DNA of 64,000 nucleotides from an uncultured Sutterella sp. (GTDB lineage Bacteria; Pseudomonadota; Gammaproteobacteria; Burkholderiales; Burkholderiaceae_F): assembly GCA_905194315.1 (NCBI GenBank), contig CAJJRX010000004.1, forward strand, positions 1 through 64,000, in the 5' to 3' direction. The translations under genes and the position numbers were made by a program. The notes beneath the pieces are model-generated. The model saw only the letters and a list, made by a program, of their open reading frames with translations. It did not search any database and was not told where the DNA came from. Of this stretch, positions 1-7,400 are shown in pieces. Position 1 is the first letter of the stretch. Each line of letters opens with the position of its first letter.

Positions 1-794
1 GAGGAGCAATGATAAGGATCACGAATTTTGCCCAATCCCCGTTTCCCGTAAAGGCATTTAAGAAAGCAGTATCTTCTCAGCTGTTACCACAAACATGCAT
101 GAAGACTCAAAATTTACAATACAATTTGTACACAATAAGCAAGACAAAACATCGTAATTTTAGTATTTACAAATACATGTAAACAACTGTACTGCAGACA
201 AAGATAGACTACAGCATACCACACGAAGAAAATATAAAATTATAATTATTAACAACAAATAGTTTACATATAAACTATTAAATATTTCATTTTTGTTATT
301 TATGCGCTCTCATTATTAATATAATTATTTACTCTTGGTTATTTTTTATTTAACTATGTATTGAGTCGTGGAAGCATCATCAAATAATCATGAAACCTAA
401 CCGACGACACTTCATTTAAACTCACTGTGAGATAACCAATTTGAAGGGATGAACTAGTGCTGTGGACAACTTTCTTTTGTTTGTTATGTGAGCCATAGTG
501 AACATCTATAGTTAGGAAATGACGTTTTATCTCGTCTTCACGCACAGCACTATTAGTCAGGAATCTGCACTTTTGTTATCGAAAGAACAAAAAAGCCATT
601 CATGCAGAGGATCATTTTGGAACAGCAGATCATTTTTTGCTTATGTTGTCAAACAGCAACACAGACCGGGACAGACAGATGGAAAGTTAGCAGTAACCTG
701 CGAAATGAGATAAAAATAAGCAACTTACTCTCTGCAGAACACTGTCAACCCTAGTGCCGCAGGAGTTTTTAACGGATACACGCACTGATCCGAA
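1..794. other. AT-rich left-end region without recognisable gene
   Basis: This stretch is strikingly AT-rich compared with the GC-rich remainder of the window, most clearly between about 100 and 360. Only two short open frames of just over 60 codons occur (354-545 minus, 519-713 plus). They overlap each other, resemble nothing I recognise and have no convincing ribosome binding site. The region ends where the group II intron's 3' boundary falls. It may be degraded or transferred DNA; I see no promoter, tRNA or repeat that I can support. Confidence 0.6.
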
Positions 795-836
795 ATCGGA
801 TAGGGGAAGCAGGATGTCCCGCTTGCCCCTTCCACA

Positions 837-866
837 CCACCCACCGTACGGTTCCGTAGTGGGCGG
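837..866 (-). other. Group II intron domain V hairpin
   Basis: On the minus strand an 8-bp outer stem (CCGCCCAC with GTGGGTGG) encloses an inner TACG/CGTA stem with a four-base loop, with a two-base CG bulge on the 3' side. This is the size and shape of the catalytic domain V. It lies about 30 bases downstream of the maturase stop and about 40 bases before the predicted 3' splice site, the normal spacing with domain VI between. Confidence 0.8.
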
Positions 867-895
867 TTATCAACAACTAAAACCCTCAAGATACT

Positions 896-2263
896 CTAGG
901 CAATATCACTGAGGCATTTCCACCCTTGGTTTCGGAGAAATTCATTTGTCAGTGTAGTGGCAAGGACTTGGCTTCCTGCAATCCTCCAGTAGGATTTTCT
1001 TGAGTTTGCCCACATCGTTGCCGTTTCCTCTGATGCACCCAACTTTATTAGCCCCGCCTTCTTGGTTTTCGTCTTCTTCCACTGTTTCCAGTAAATTTGA
1101 CGTATCCGTCTCCGCAACCACATGTCCGTCTTTCTGATAAATCCTTCTAGGGCGGTGCCTCTGAAGTAATTTACCCAGCCCCGCACAAACTGCTCAAGTT
1201 TCTGGCGGTAGGTGTCGAGGCTCTGCCCTCGGTTCCTCCGTGTCAGCTCTTTGAGTCTAGCTATGCATTTCGCTTTAGACTTCTGATGTGGTCGTGCTTT
1301 TATTTCCCCCTTGCGAGCACTCCAGAATCCGAACCCTAGGAATTTAAGACTTGGGTCTGCAATGTAGCAGATCTTTGACTTCTCCTCGTTCAGTTTCAGA
1401 AAGAGCTTCCCTTCGATGAAGGGCTTTAAATTTCTCAGGGTTCGCTCCGCCGCTCTACGGCTCTTGCACAGGATCATCATGTCGTCAGCGTACCGCACAA
1501 AGGCGTGCCCTCGCTTCTCGAGCTCATGGTCCAGTTCGTTGAGAATAATGTTAGCTAGTACTGGGCTAACTGGGCCTCCTTGTGGAGTTCCTATCTCGCT
1601 CGGTGTGCATAGTCCGTTTTCCGCGATCGGGGCTCTCAGGATCTTGTGGATGAGTGAGATCACTCTGCCATCTTTGATCCTGTCGGAGAGTATTTGCAGT
1701 AGCTTCGAGTGGTTGACTGTGTCGAAGAATTTCGCAAGGTCGAGATCTACGACCCATCGTCTACCCTCGTTTGCGTGTCTCAAGACCTCTTCTCTTGCCG
1801 TTTGGCAGGAGCGTGCAGGGCGGAACCCATGACTATGGTTACTGAATACGGGTTCGTATTCAGCGCTAAGTACTTGGGCTATCGTCTGTTGGATCCATCG
1901 ATCAGTTGCTGTTGGGATACCTAGTGGTCTGAATTTTCCTTTCTCCTCCTTCGGGATCATGACACGACGTACGGGCTGGGGTGTATATTTCCCAGCCTTT
2001 ATGCTTTCCACTATTTCGGAACCATGCGTTTTCAGGTGATCCAAGAGCGTTTCAACGGGCATGCCGTCTACCCCTGGACTGCCTTTGTTCGCTTTGACTT
2101 GTTTCCAAGCCTTGTTTAAGTTCCCTCTTTCGAGGATGGATTCTAGTGTTACCATGCGTTGTCGTCTGTTTGGCTCTGTTTGTTCCTTCTCGTCCGTCAA
2201 TCCACTGCCTCCCTTCGTTATCGTCAGGTACTGCCTTATTTTCACGTCGGGCTGGTTTCCCAT
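896..2263 (-). CDS. ltrA: Group II intron-encoded reverse transcriptase/maturase
   Basis: A 455-residue protein that would act in splicing of the host intron RNA and in its retrohoming. It carries the reverse transcriptase fingers-palm with the catalytic YADD motif around residue 270, preceded by the conserved GTPQGGPVSP segment. A C-terminal maturase (GIIM/X) domain contains the typical RGWVNYF motif near residue 370 and a basic tail. I see no HNH endonuclease motif at the C-terminus, as in many bacterial lineages. The first ATG is at 2263; an internal ATG at residue 37 (start of MVTLESILE) would match the start of many homologues and is an alternative. The ORF is intact, so the element could be active. 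It lies inside the intron, in domain IV. Confidence 0.93.
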   Translation of the reverse strand: MGNQPDVKIRQYLTITKGGSGLTDEKEQTEPNRRQRMVTLESILERGNLNKAWKQVKANKGSPGVDGMPVETLLDHLKTHGSEIVESIKAGKYTPQPVRRVMIPKEEKGKFRPLGIPTATDRWIQQTIAQVLSAEYEPVFSNHSHGFRPARSCQTAREEVLRHANEGRRWVVDLDLAKFFDTVNHSKLLQILSDRIKDGRVISLIHKILRAPIAENGLCTPSEIGTPQGGPVSPVLANIILNELDHELEKRGHAFVRYADDMMILCKSRRAAERTLRNLKPFIEGKLFLKLNEEKSKICYIADPSLKFLGFGFWSARKGEIKARPHQKSKAKCIARLKELTRRNRGQSLDTYRQKLEQFVRGWVNYFRGTALEGFIRKTDMWLRRRIRQIYWKQWKKTKTKKAGLIKLGASEETATMWANSRKSYWRIAGSQVLATTLTNEFLRNQGWKCLSDIA

Positions 2264-2680
2264 TTCTACAGTTGTCTGATCGTTGGCTACGTCGGACAGG
2301 TCCAGTTGTTAATTTCGGTCCTTCCTGAGCCCCATCGACTCAGTACTATGACCTCTGCTGACTCCTTACGGCAAGCTTTACTCCGCGTCTTTCGACTGCG
2401 TCCGTAAGGTCTCCTCGGGTAAGAACATGTATTTTCCCCTCATGTATCTGCCACATTTACCATCGTGGATCCGAGCAGTTATGGACTTCACCTTGTTACG
2501 CAGGCTTATCCTCCACTTTTTGGCCTGATGTGGTTTCTGTTCGTCAGATCAAGGGTTTGCCTCCGGCTTCTTTCAGCCCGTGCCTCACGACACGCACCTT
2601 GCCATTAGCTATGAGGTTGCCACTGCTAGGCTCCTCTAGGGACTTTCACCCATTAACACATGCTCATGCCGAGCACACAT

Positions 2681-2719
2681 AAAAAACGCTCCGGCCTTTG
2701 CGGGCCAGAGCGTTTTTTT
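2681..2719 (-). terminator. argG rho-independent terminator, group II intron target
   Basis: On the minus strand a stem built on ACGCTC/GAGCGT and GGCC/GGCC with a short loop is followed by six T residues. It lies 25 bases beyond the argG stop. The intron begins three bases after the T-tract, so this hairpin is both the argG terminator and the 5' exon of the intron. The flanking A-run makes it potentially bidirectional. Confidence 0.88.
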
Positions 2720-2743
2720 GTGTTGAGTGTCAGGTCTGAGCGC

Positions 2744-4078
2744 TTACTTCTTGCCTGTCAGCAGGGGAGCCACAGATCCCTTGGCATTGGAGAGCAGGCC
2801 GGTCTCAGAATAGATCGAGAGTTTCTGACGGGTATCGGTGATGTCCAGGTTACGCATTGTGAGCTGACCGATACGGTCAACCGCGGTAAACATGGAGTCG
2901 CCCTTTTCCATCGTCAGACGGGACGGCTCATACGTGAGGTTCGGGCTCTTCGTGTCGAGGATGGTGTAGTCATTGCCGCGGCGCAGCTCAAGAGTGACCT
3001 CACCGGTGACGGCACGGGCAACCCAGCGCATTGCGGCTTCACGAAGCATGATCGCCTGACTGTCAAACCAGCGACCCTGATAGAGCAGACGGCCGAGCTT
3101 GATACCGCCGATGCGATACTCTTCAATCGTATCCTCATTATGAATACCGGTCACGAGACGCTCGTAGGCAATAAAGAGCAGTGCCATGCCCGGGGCTTCA
3201 TAAATGCCGCGGGACTTGGCTTCAATGATGCGGTTTTCAATCTGGTCGGACATACCGAGACCGTGACGGCCGCCGATGGCATTGGCTTCGAGCATCAGAT
3301 CAACCACGCTGCCGAAGTGCTGACCGTTGAGTGCAACAGGCACACCTTCCTTGAATTCGACCTTCACAACTTCGGGGGCAATCTTGCAGTCAGCCTGCCA
3401 GAACGGCACACCCATGATCGGTTCCACAATTTTCATGCTCGTGCCGAGCTCTTCGAGGTCTTTCGCCTCATGGGTGGCGCCGAGCATATTGGAGTCCGTC
3501 GAGTAGGCCTTCTCGGCACTCATACGGTAGTCAAAACCTTCAGCCTTCAGGAAGGCGGACATTTCAGCGCGCCCGCCAAGTTCGGAAATGAACTGCGTAT
3601 CAAGCCAGGGTTTGTAGATTTTCAGATTCGGGTTGGTAAGCAGACCGTAGCGGTAGAAACGTTCAATGTCGTTACCCTTGTAGGTCGAACCGTCACCCCA
3701 GATATTCACACCGTCGGCGCGCATGGCGGCGACAAGCATCGTACCGGTCACGGCACGGCCGATCGGGGTGGTGTTGAAATAAAGCTGACCGCCGGTGGAA
3801 ATATGGAAGGCGCCGGACTGGATCGCGGCAATCCCTTCGTTGACCAGCTGTTCACGGCAATCCACCAGACGGGCATTTTCTGCGCCGTACATCATGGCGC
3901 GCTTCGGGATCGCTTCGTAATCAGTTTCATCGGGCTGCCCGAGATTGGCCGTGTAGGCATACGGCAGAGCGCCCTTGTTTTTCATCCATCGCAACGCCGC
4001 ACTCGTGTCAAGACCGCCGGAAAATGCAATACCGACTTTTTCGCCGACGGGTACGCTTTGGAGAATTGTTTGAGACAT
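2744..4078 (-). CDS. argG: Argininosuccinate synthase
   Basis: A 444-residue cytoplasmic enzyme that joins citrulline and aspartate with ATP to give argininosuccinate, the penultimate step of arginine synthesis. The N-terminal ATP-binding (PP-loop) motif AFSGGLDTSAAL is at residues 18-29. The length and sequence match the E. coli-type (type 2) enzyme of about 447 residues rather than the shorter 400-residue type. The gene is monocistronic, with a terminator at 2681-2719 and a long AT-rich leader upstream. No other arginine gene lies in the window. The start ATG at 4078 is preceded by AAGGTTC, a modest ribosome binding site. Confidence 0.97.
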   Translation of the reverse strand: MSQTILQSVPVGEKVGIAFSGGLDTSAALRWMKNKGALPYAYTANLGQPDETDYEAIPKRAMMYGAENARLVDCREQLVNEGIAAIQSGAFHISTGGQLYFNTTPIGRAVTGTMLVAAMRADGVNIWGDGSTYKGNDIERFYRYGLLTNPNLKIYKPWLDTQFISELGGRAEMSAFLKAEGFDYRMSAEKAYSTDSNMLGATHEAKDLEELGTSMKIVEPIMGVPFWQADCKIAPEVVKVEFKEGVPVALNGQHFGSVVDLMLEANAIGGRHGLGMSDQIENRIIEAKSRGIYEAPGMALLFIAYERLVTGIHNEDTIEEYRIGGIKLGRLLYQGRWFDSQAIMLREAAMRWVARAVTGEVTLELRRGNDYTILDTKSPNLTYEPSRLTMEKGDSMFTAVDRIGQLTMRNLDITDTRQKLSIYSETGLLSNAKGSVAPLLTGKK

Positions 4079-4247
4079 AGTAATTGAGAACCTTGAAATT
4101 TGTGTTGTTGTTTACCCAGCAACCTGGGGCCTGAGGACAATTATTGCGCCCTTTGACGGGAAGAAACGGGCAGGCGGGAAAACTTTTTGAAGAGTTAGGC
4201 GCTTTGTCAGACAAAAGCAAACAAAGTGGATCGAAAAACTTAAGGGT

Positions 4248-4271
4248 AAACCCTAATATCAAAAAGGGTTT
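4248..4271. promoter_or_regulatory. Inverted repeat in the argG upstream region
   Basis: AAACCCT and AGGGTTT are separated by ten bases within the AT-rich 471-base gap between argG and the asparaginase gene. A second overlapping repeat (AGGGT, two bases, ACCCT) lies at 4243-4254. The position, about 170-190 bases upstream of the argG start, fits a promoter-proximal operator or a leader hairpin. It does not match an ArgR box that I can recognise. The rest of the gap (4079-4549) shows no gene. Confidence 0.3.
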
Positions 4272-4424
4272 CGGGCAGAAAATTACCTGAAAACCTGGAA
4301 TGCTACACCTTTTATCCTAAGACTTCTATAGGGGTTTTCCTAATTTTCTACACTTTTGAAGCTAAATCAACAGTTGTATTTCTTCTCCAGTAAAGTCCCT
4401 TCTGAACTCATTAGACTGATGCTC

Positions 4425-4437
4425 GATTGGGCCAATC
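4425..4437. promoter_or_regulatory. Inverted repeat upstream of the asparaginase gene
   Basis: GATTGG and CCAATC form a perfect repeat around one central base, about 115 bases before the asparaginase start. Type II asparaginases in enteric bacteria are controlled by FNR and CRP, but this repeat is not a clear match to either consensus. It is recorded as a possible operator only. Confidence 0.25.
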
Positions 4438-4549
4438 CAACCATTGAAGTCGGGACCAAAATCGACACTTTCATGACTGGCGCCCATCACTGCAGTCCTT
4501 CCCTTTTATATCTGTGCTGCAGTTATTTTCACACTTGAAGGAGCAACGT

Positions 4550-5593
4550 ATGTCGTTGAAAAAGACACTCTTAGGCCTTGGTTTTGTGATCGCTTCCGGC
4601 TCTGCCCTCGCCGCACTGCCCAACATCGCTGTGTTCGCCACGGGCGGCACGATCGCCGGTGCCGGTCAGTCCTCCACGGGTTCCGCCTATTCTGCCGGTA
4701 AGGTCAGCGTCAACCATCTGGTCGCTGCCGTTCCTGAAATCGCCAAGGTCGCCAATGTGACCCCGGTTCAGGTTGCCCAGATCGGCAGCCAGGACATGAG
4801 CGACGAAGTGTGGCTCAAGCTCGCCAAGGCTATCAACAGTGATTGTGACAAATATGACGGTTTCGTGATCACCCACGGTACCGACACGATGGAAGAAACC
4901 GCTTACTTCCTCCAGCTCACCAACAAGTGCCACAAGCCTGTGGTGATGGTCGGCGCCATGCTCCCGTCCACCGGTCTGAGCGCTGACGGTCCGCGCAACC
5001 TCTTTAACGCTGTTGTGACCGCCGCTGATCCCGCCACCGCCCAGCACGGCGTGGTTGTCGCCATGAACAACATCGTCATCGGCGCCCGTGACGTTTCCAA
5101 GACCAGCACGGTTCAGCCCGAAACGTTCCAGGCCGGCAACTTCGGCAAGCTCGGCACGATCTTCAACAACAAGGTCACCTACGAAGTCAAGAGCCTTCGT
5201 GACTACTCCAAGACCCCGTTTGACGTGAGCAAGCTCAACGCTCTGCCCAAGGTCGGCATCGTTTACAACCACGCCGGTGTTGAAGGCGTGCAGGCTGAAG
5301 CCCTCGTCAAGGCCGGCTACAAGGGTATCGTGAGCGCCGGTGTCGGCAACGGTAACATCCACAAGTCCGTCTGGCCGGTGCTTGAAAAGGCTGCCAAGGA
5401 CGGTATCGTTGTGGTTCGTTCCTCCCGCGTTCCGACCGGTGCCACCACCAAGGACGCTGAAGTCGACGACAAGGCCATGCACTGGGTTTCCTCCGGCGAA
5501 CTCAATCCCCAGAAGGCCCGTATTCTTCTCCAGCTTGCTCTGACCAAGACGAGCAACTGGGAAGAAATCCAGAAGTTCTTCGATCTCTACTAA
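4550..5593 (+). CDS. ansB: Type II (periplasmic) L-asparaginase
   Basis: A 347-residue enzyme hydrolysing L-asparagine to aspartate and ammonia. The N-terminus is a signal peptide: KK at residues 4-5, a hydrophobic core, and a likely cut after SGSALA near residue 21, so the enzyme is probably periplasmic. The two catalytic threonine motifs are visible: TGGTIAG shortly after the cleavage site and HGTDTMEET about 80 residues further on. Length and signal place it with the high-affinity AnsB type. I chose the ATG at 4550 because GAAGGAG sits six bases upstream; an earlier in-frame ATG at 4514 would put a non-signal sequence in front. Codon use is very regular and GC-rich, suggesting high expression. 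It is monocistronic, with a strong terminator downstream. Asparagine breakdown could feed fumarate respiration in an anaerobic gut organism (inference). Confidence 0.95.
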   Translation: MSLKKTLLGLGFVIASGSALAALPNIAVFATGGTIAGAGQSSTGSAYSAGKVSVNHLVAAVPEIAKVANVTPVQVAQIGSQDMSDEVWLKLAKAINSDCDKYDGFVITHGTDTMEETAYFLQLTNKCHKPVVMVGAMLPSTGLSADGPRNLFNAVVTAADPATAQHGVVVAMNNIVIGARDVSKTSTVQPETFQAGNFGKLGTIFNNKVTYEVKSLRDYSKTPFDVSKLNALPKVGIVYNHAGVEGVQAEALVKAGYKGIVSAGVGNGNIHKSVWPVLEKAAKDGIVVVRSSRVPTGATTKDAEVDDKAMHWVSSGELNPQKARILLQLALTKTSNWEEIQKFFDLY

Positions 5594-5655
5594 TCAGTGC
5601 CTGCTTCGGCTGACCTGACGGTCGGTCGAAGCACTGCGCTCTTTGAGATTACCAG

Positions 5656-5690
5656 CCGCAGTGCTCACCGGAGCATTGCGGCATTTTTTT
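5656..5690 (+). terminator. Rho-independent terminator of the asparaginase gene
   Basis: An 11-bp stem (CCGCAGTGCTC with GAGCATTGCGG, one G-U pair), loop ACCG, then seven T residues. It lies about 60 bases after the ansB stop. Confidence 0.9.
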
Positions 5691-5878
5691 CGCTCCGGCG
5701 GACGCGGTATTTTTCCGTAAGTCTCTTGAAAGCCTCCCGAAAGATACTGCTGACGGGCGATTTGCCTTTGGCGAAACAATGCGTTAGATTGCAGGATTGG
5801 CTCTCAAAATTCTTTCAATTCAACTGAAATCCGATTTCGTGGAATGCCCGGAACTTGTCCGGGCAAAAGCGTGATTGT

Positions 5879-7219
5879 ATGTCCGTAACTCCTATTCAAA
5901 AGCAGGTCTACAGCAGCGGTACCATCTTCAAAATGGTGCTGCCCCTCATTCTCAGTCTCATGATCGAACAGGTCATCGGTTTTACCGACGTCGCCTTTCT
6001 CGGACGCGTCGGAGAAATCGAACTGGGGGCATCCGCTCTCGGCGGTGTGATGTTTCTTGCTCTGGTGATGGTCGGCTTCGGCTACAGTTTCTCCCTGCAG
6101 GCCTTCATGGGTCAGAAAAACGGAGAGAAAGCCTATCGCGACATCGGTCTGGCTTTCCACAACGGCTCGTATTTTCTGCTGGCAATCTCTCTGGCGCTTT
6201 TCGTGGTGGCGCTCTTTGCCTCCAGGCCGTTTCTTGCACTCGTGTGCGAAACACCGGAGATTGCCGTAGCCACCGACCAGTATTTCTTCTGGCGCGTTGC
6301 CGGCGTTCCCTTTATCTATATCGGGGCCGTATACCGCTCGTTTTTTATTGCCACCCTGCGCCCGCGCATTCTCACTGTTGCCTCTGTCGTCATGGCACTG
6401 GCAAACGTTGTGCTTGATTACGTGCTGATTTTCGGTTTCGGCCCCGTCCCTGCACTTGGTATTACCGGCGCGGCTGTCGCCTCGAGTCTTTCCGAGGTTA
6501 TCAGCGTCACTGTCTATGCCGTGTATACCGCCCGTTTTGTGGATACCCGGAAATACGGTCTTTTTGAAGGGCTGCGCTTTGACCGTGTCATTCAGAAGAA
6601 GCTTTTCGTGCTCGGTCGCTGGCTGATGATTCAGGAGAGCACCGCCTTTATCGTCTGGCTCTACTTCTTCGTCGCGATTGAGCATCTCGGTCCGGCCGCT
6701 CTCGCCATCTCCAATGTGGTGCGGCAGACCTCATCGATGTTCTTTCTGCTGATTCACAGTTTCGGCTCCACGGCCGGTGCCATCTGTGCCAATCTGATCG
6801 GGGAGCGGCGTTTTGATGAAATTCCCGGAATCTGCCGCCGGGCGCTGACTATCACCGTGCTCTGCTGCAGTCCGTGCTTTGCCATAGTTATACTTATGCC
6901 GGAAAAGATTCTGGGCATTTTCACAAACCTGCCTGAAATCATCTCGGGCGGGGTCTCCACGCTCTATGTGCTGCTCGGCTCCTTTGTCTTCACCATTCCC
7001 TGCATGTTCCTGAATTTCTCCATGGCCGGGATGGGGCTCACACGGGAAACCTCGGTGGCAACACTGACCGCGGCGCTCCTGTACGTGATCTATATTTTCG
7101 TCGTCACTCAGTACCCGACTACGGTGGAAGTGATCTGGAGTTCCGAGTACCTCTACAATGCCACCGTCGGCGCAGTCTGCTGGTACTACTTCAGGCAGCG
7201 CCGCTGGCGCACGCTCTGA
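5879..7219 (+). CDS. MATE family efflux transporter
   Basis: A protein of about 446 residues with twelve predicted membrane segments, belonging to the multidrug and toxin extrusion family (NorM/DinF-like). Such pumps expel cationic drugs or other compounds in exchange for Na+ or H+ across the inner membrane. The N-terminal half contains the typical LPLILSLMIEQVIGFTDVAFLGRVG segment, seen here in parts near residues 20-45. The start is uncertain: ATG at 5879 gives the usual family length, whereas an upstream in-frame TTG at 5855 would add eight residues; neither has a strong ribosome binding site. The gene stands alone between two terminators, and the substrate cannot be told from the sequence. 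Confidence 0.9.
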   Translation: MSVTPIQKQVYSSGTIFKMVLPLILSLMIEQVIGFTDVAFLGRVGEIELGASALGGVMFLALVMVGFGYSFSLQAFMGQKNGEKAYRDIGLAFHNGSYFLLAISLALFVVALFASRPFLALVCETPEIAVATDQYFFWRVAGVPFIYIGAVYRSFFIATLRPRILTVASVVMALANVVLDYVLIFGFGPVPALGITGAAVASSLSEVISVTVYAVYTARFVDTRKYGLFEGLRFDRVIQKKLFVLGRWLMIQESTAFIVWLYFFVAIEHLGPAALAISNVVRQTSSMFFLLIHSFGSTAGAICANLIGERRFDEIPGICRRALTITVLCCSPCFAIVILMPEKILGIFTNLPEIISGGVSTLYVLLGSFVFTIPCMFLNFSMAGMGLTRETSVATLTAALLYVIYIFVVTQYPTTVEVIWSSEYLYNATVGAVCWYYFRQRRWRTL

Positions 7220-7244
7220 GTGCTTAAGAGCACATAATGCGAAA

Positions 7245-7273
7245 AAAGCTCACACCGCTAAGGTGTGAGCTTT
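7245..7273. terminator. Bidirectional terminator after the MATE gene and tRNA-Arg
   Basis: AAAGCTCACACC pairs perfectly with GGTGTGAGCTTT around a five-base loop, with A- and T-rich flanks on both sides. It serves the MATE gene on the plus strand and can also stop transcripts of the convergent tRNA on the minus strand. Confidence 0.88.
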
Positions 7274-7287
7274 TCTTTTGCTTGTCC

Positions 7288-7363
7288 TGGCGCGACCGCT
7301 GGGACTCGAACCCGGATCGGTCCCTTAGGAGGGGACAGTTCTATCCTGTTGAACTACAGTCGC
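7288..7363 (-). tRNA. tRNA-Arg (anticodon CCU)
   Basis: On the minus strand a 76-base cloverleaf runs from GCGACTG to a paired CGGTCGC, discriminator G and encoded CCA. The anticodon stem GTCCC/GGGAC encloses the loop CTCCTAA, giving anticodon CCU, which reads the AGG arginine codon. The T loop TTCGAGT is normal, and the T stem has one C-A mismatch. The gene lies 37 bases downstream of uvrD on the same strand. Confidence 0.95.
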
Positions 7364-7400
7364 ACCGAAAAAAAGTCTGTGCGGGGCATTTTAGCAAATG

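Larger units (their letters stand above)
795..2678 (-). mobile_element. Group II intron, apparently full length
   Basis: Reading the minus strand, the element starts with GTGTGC at 2678, matching the usual group II 5' end, directly after the U-tract of the argG terminator. A roughly 415-nt structured 5' part (domains I-IV) precedes the maturase ORF. After the ORF comes a domain V hairpin (837-866) and a domain VI-like hairpin, and the element ends in CTATCCGAT at 795, a usual group II 3' end. Length is about 1.88 kb. Insertion behind a terminator stem-loop is the known habit of class C bacterial introns, but I cannot assign the class from structure alone. The boundaries rest on consensus ends and could be off by a few bases. 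Confidence 0.85.

Noticed and set aside
354..713. Two short open frames in the AT-rich left end.
   Set aside because: They overlap each other on opposite strands, have no recognisable domain and no clear start signals.
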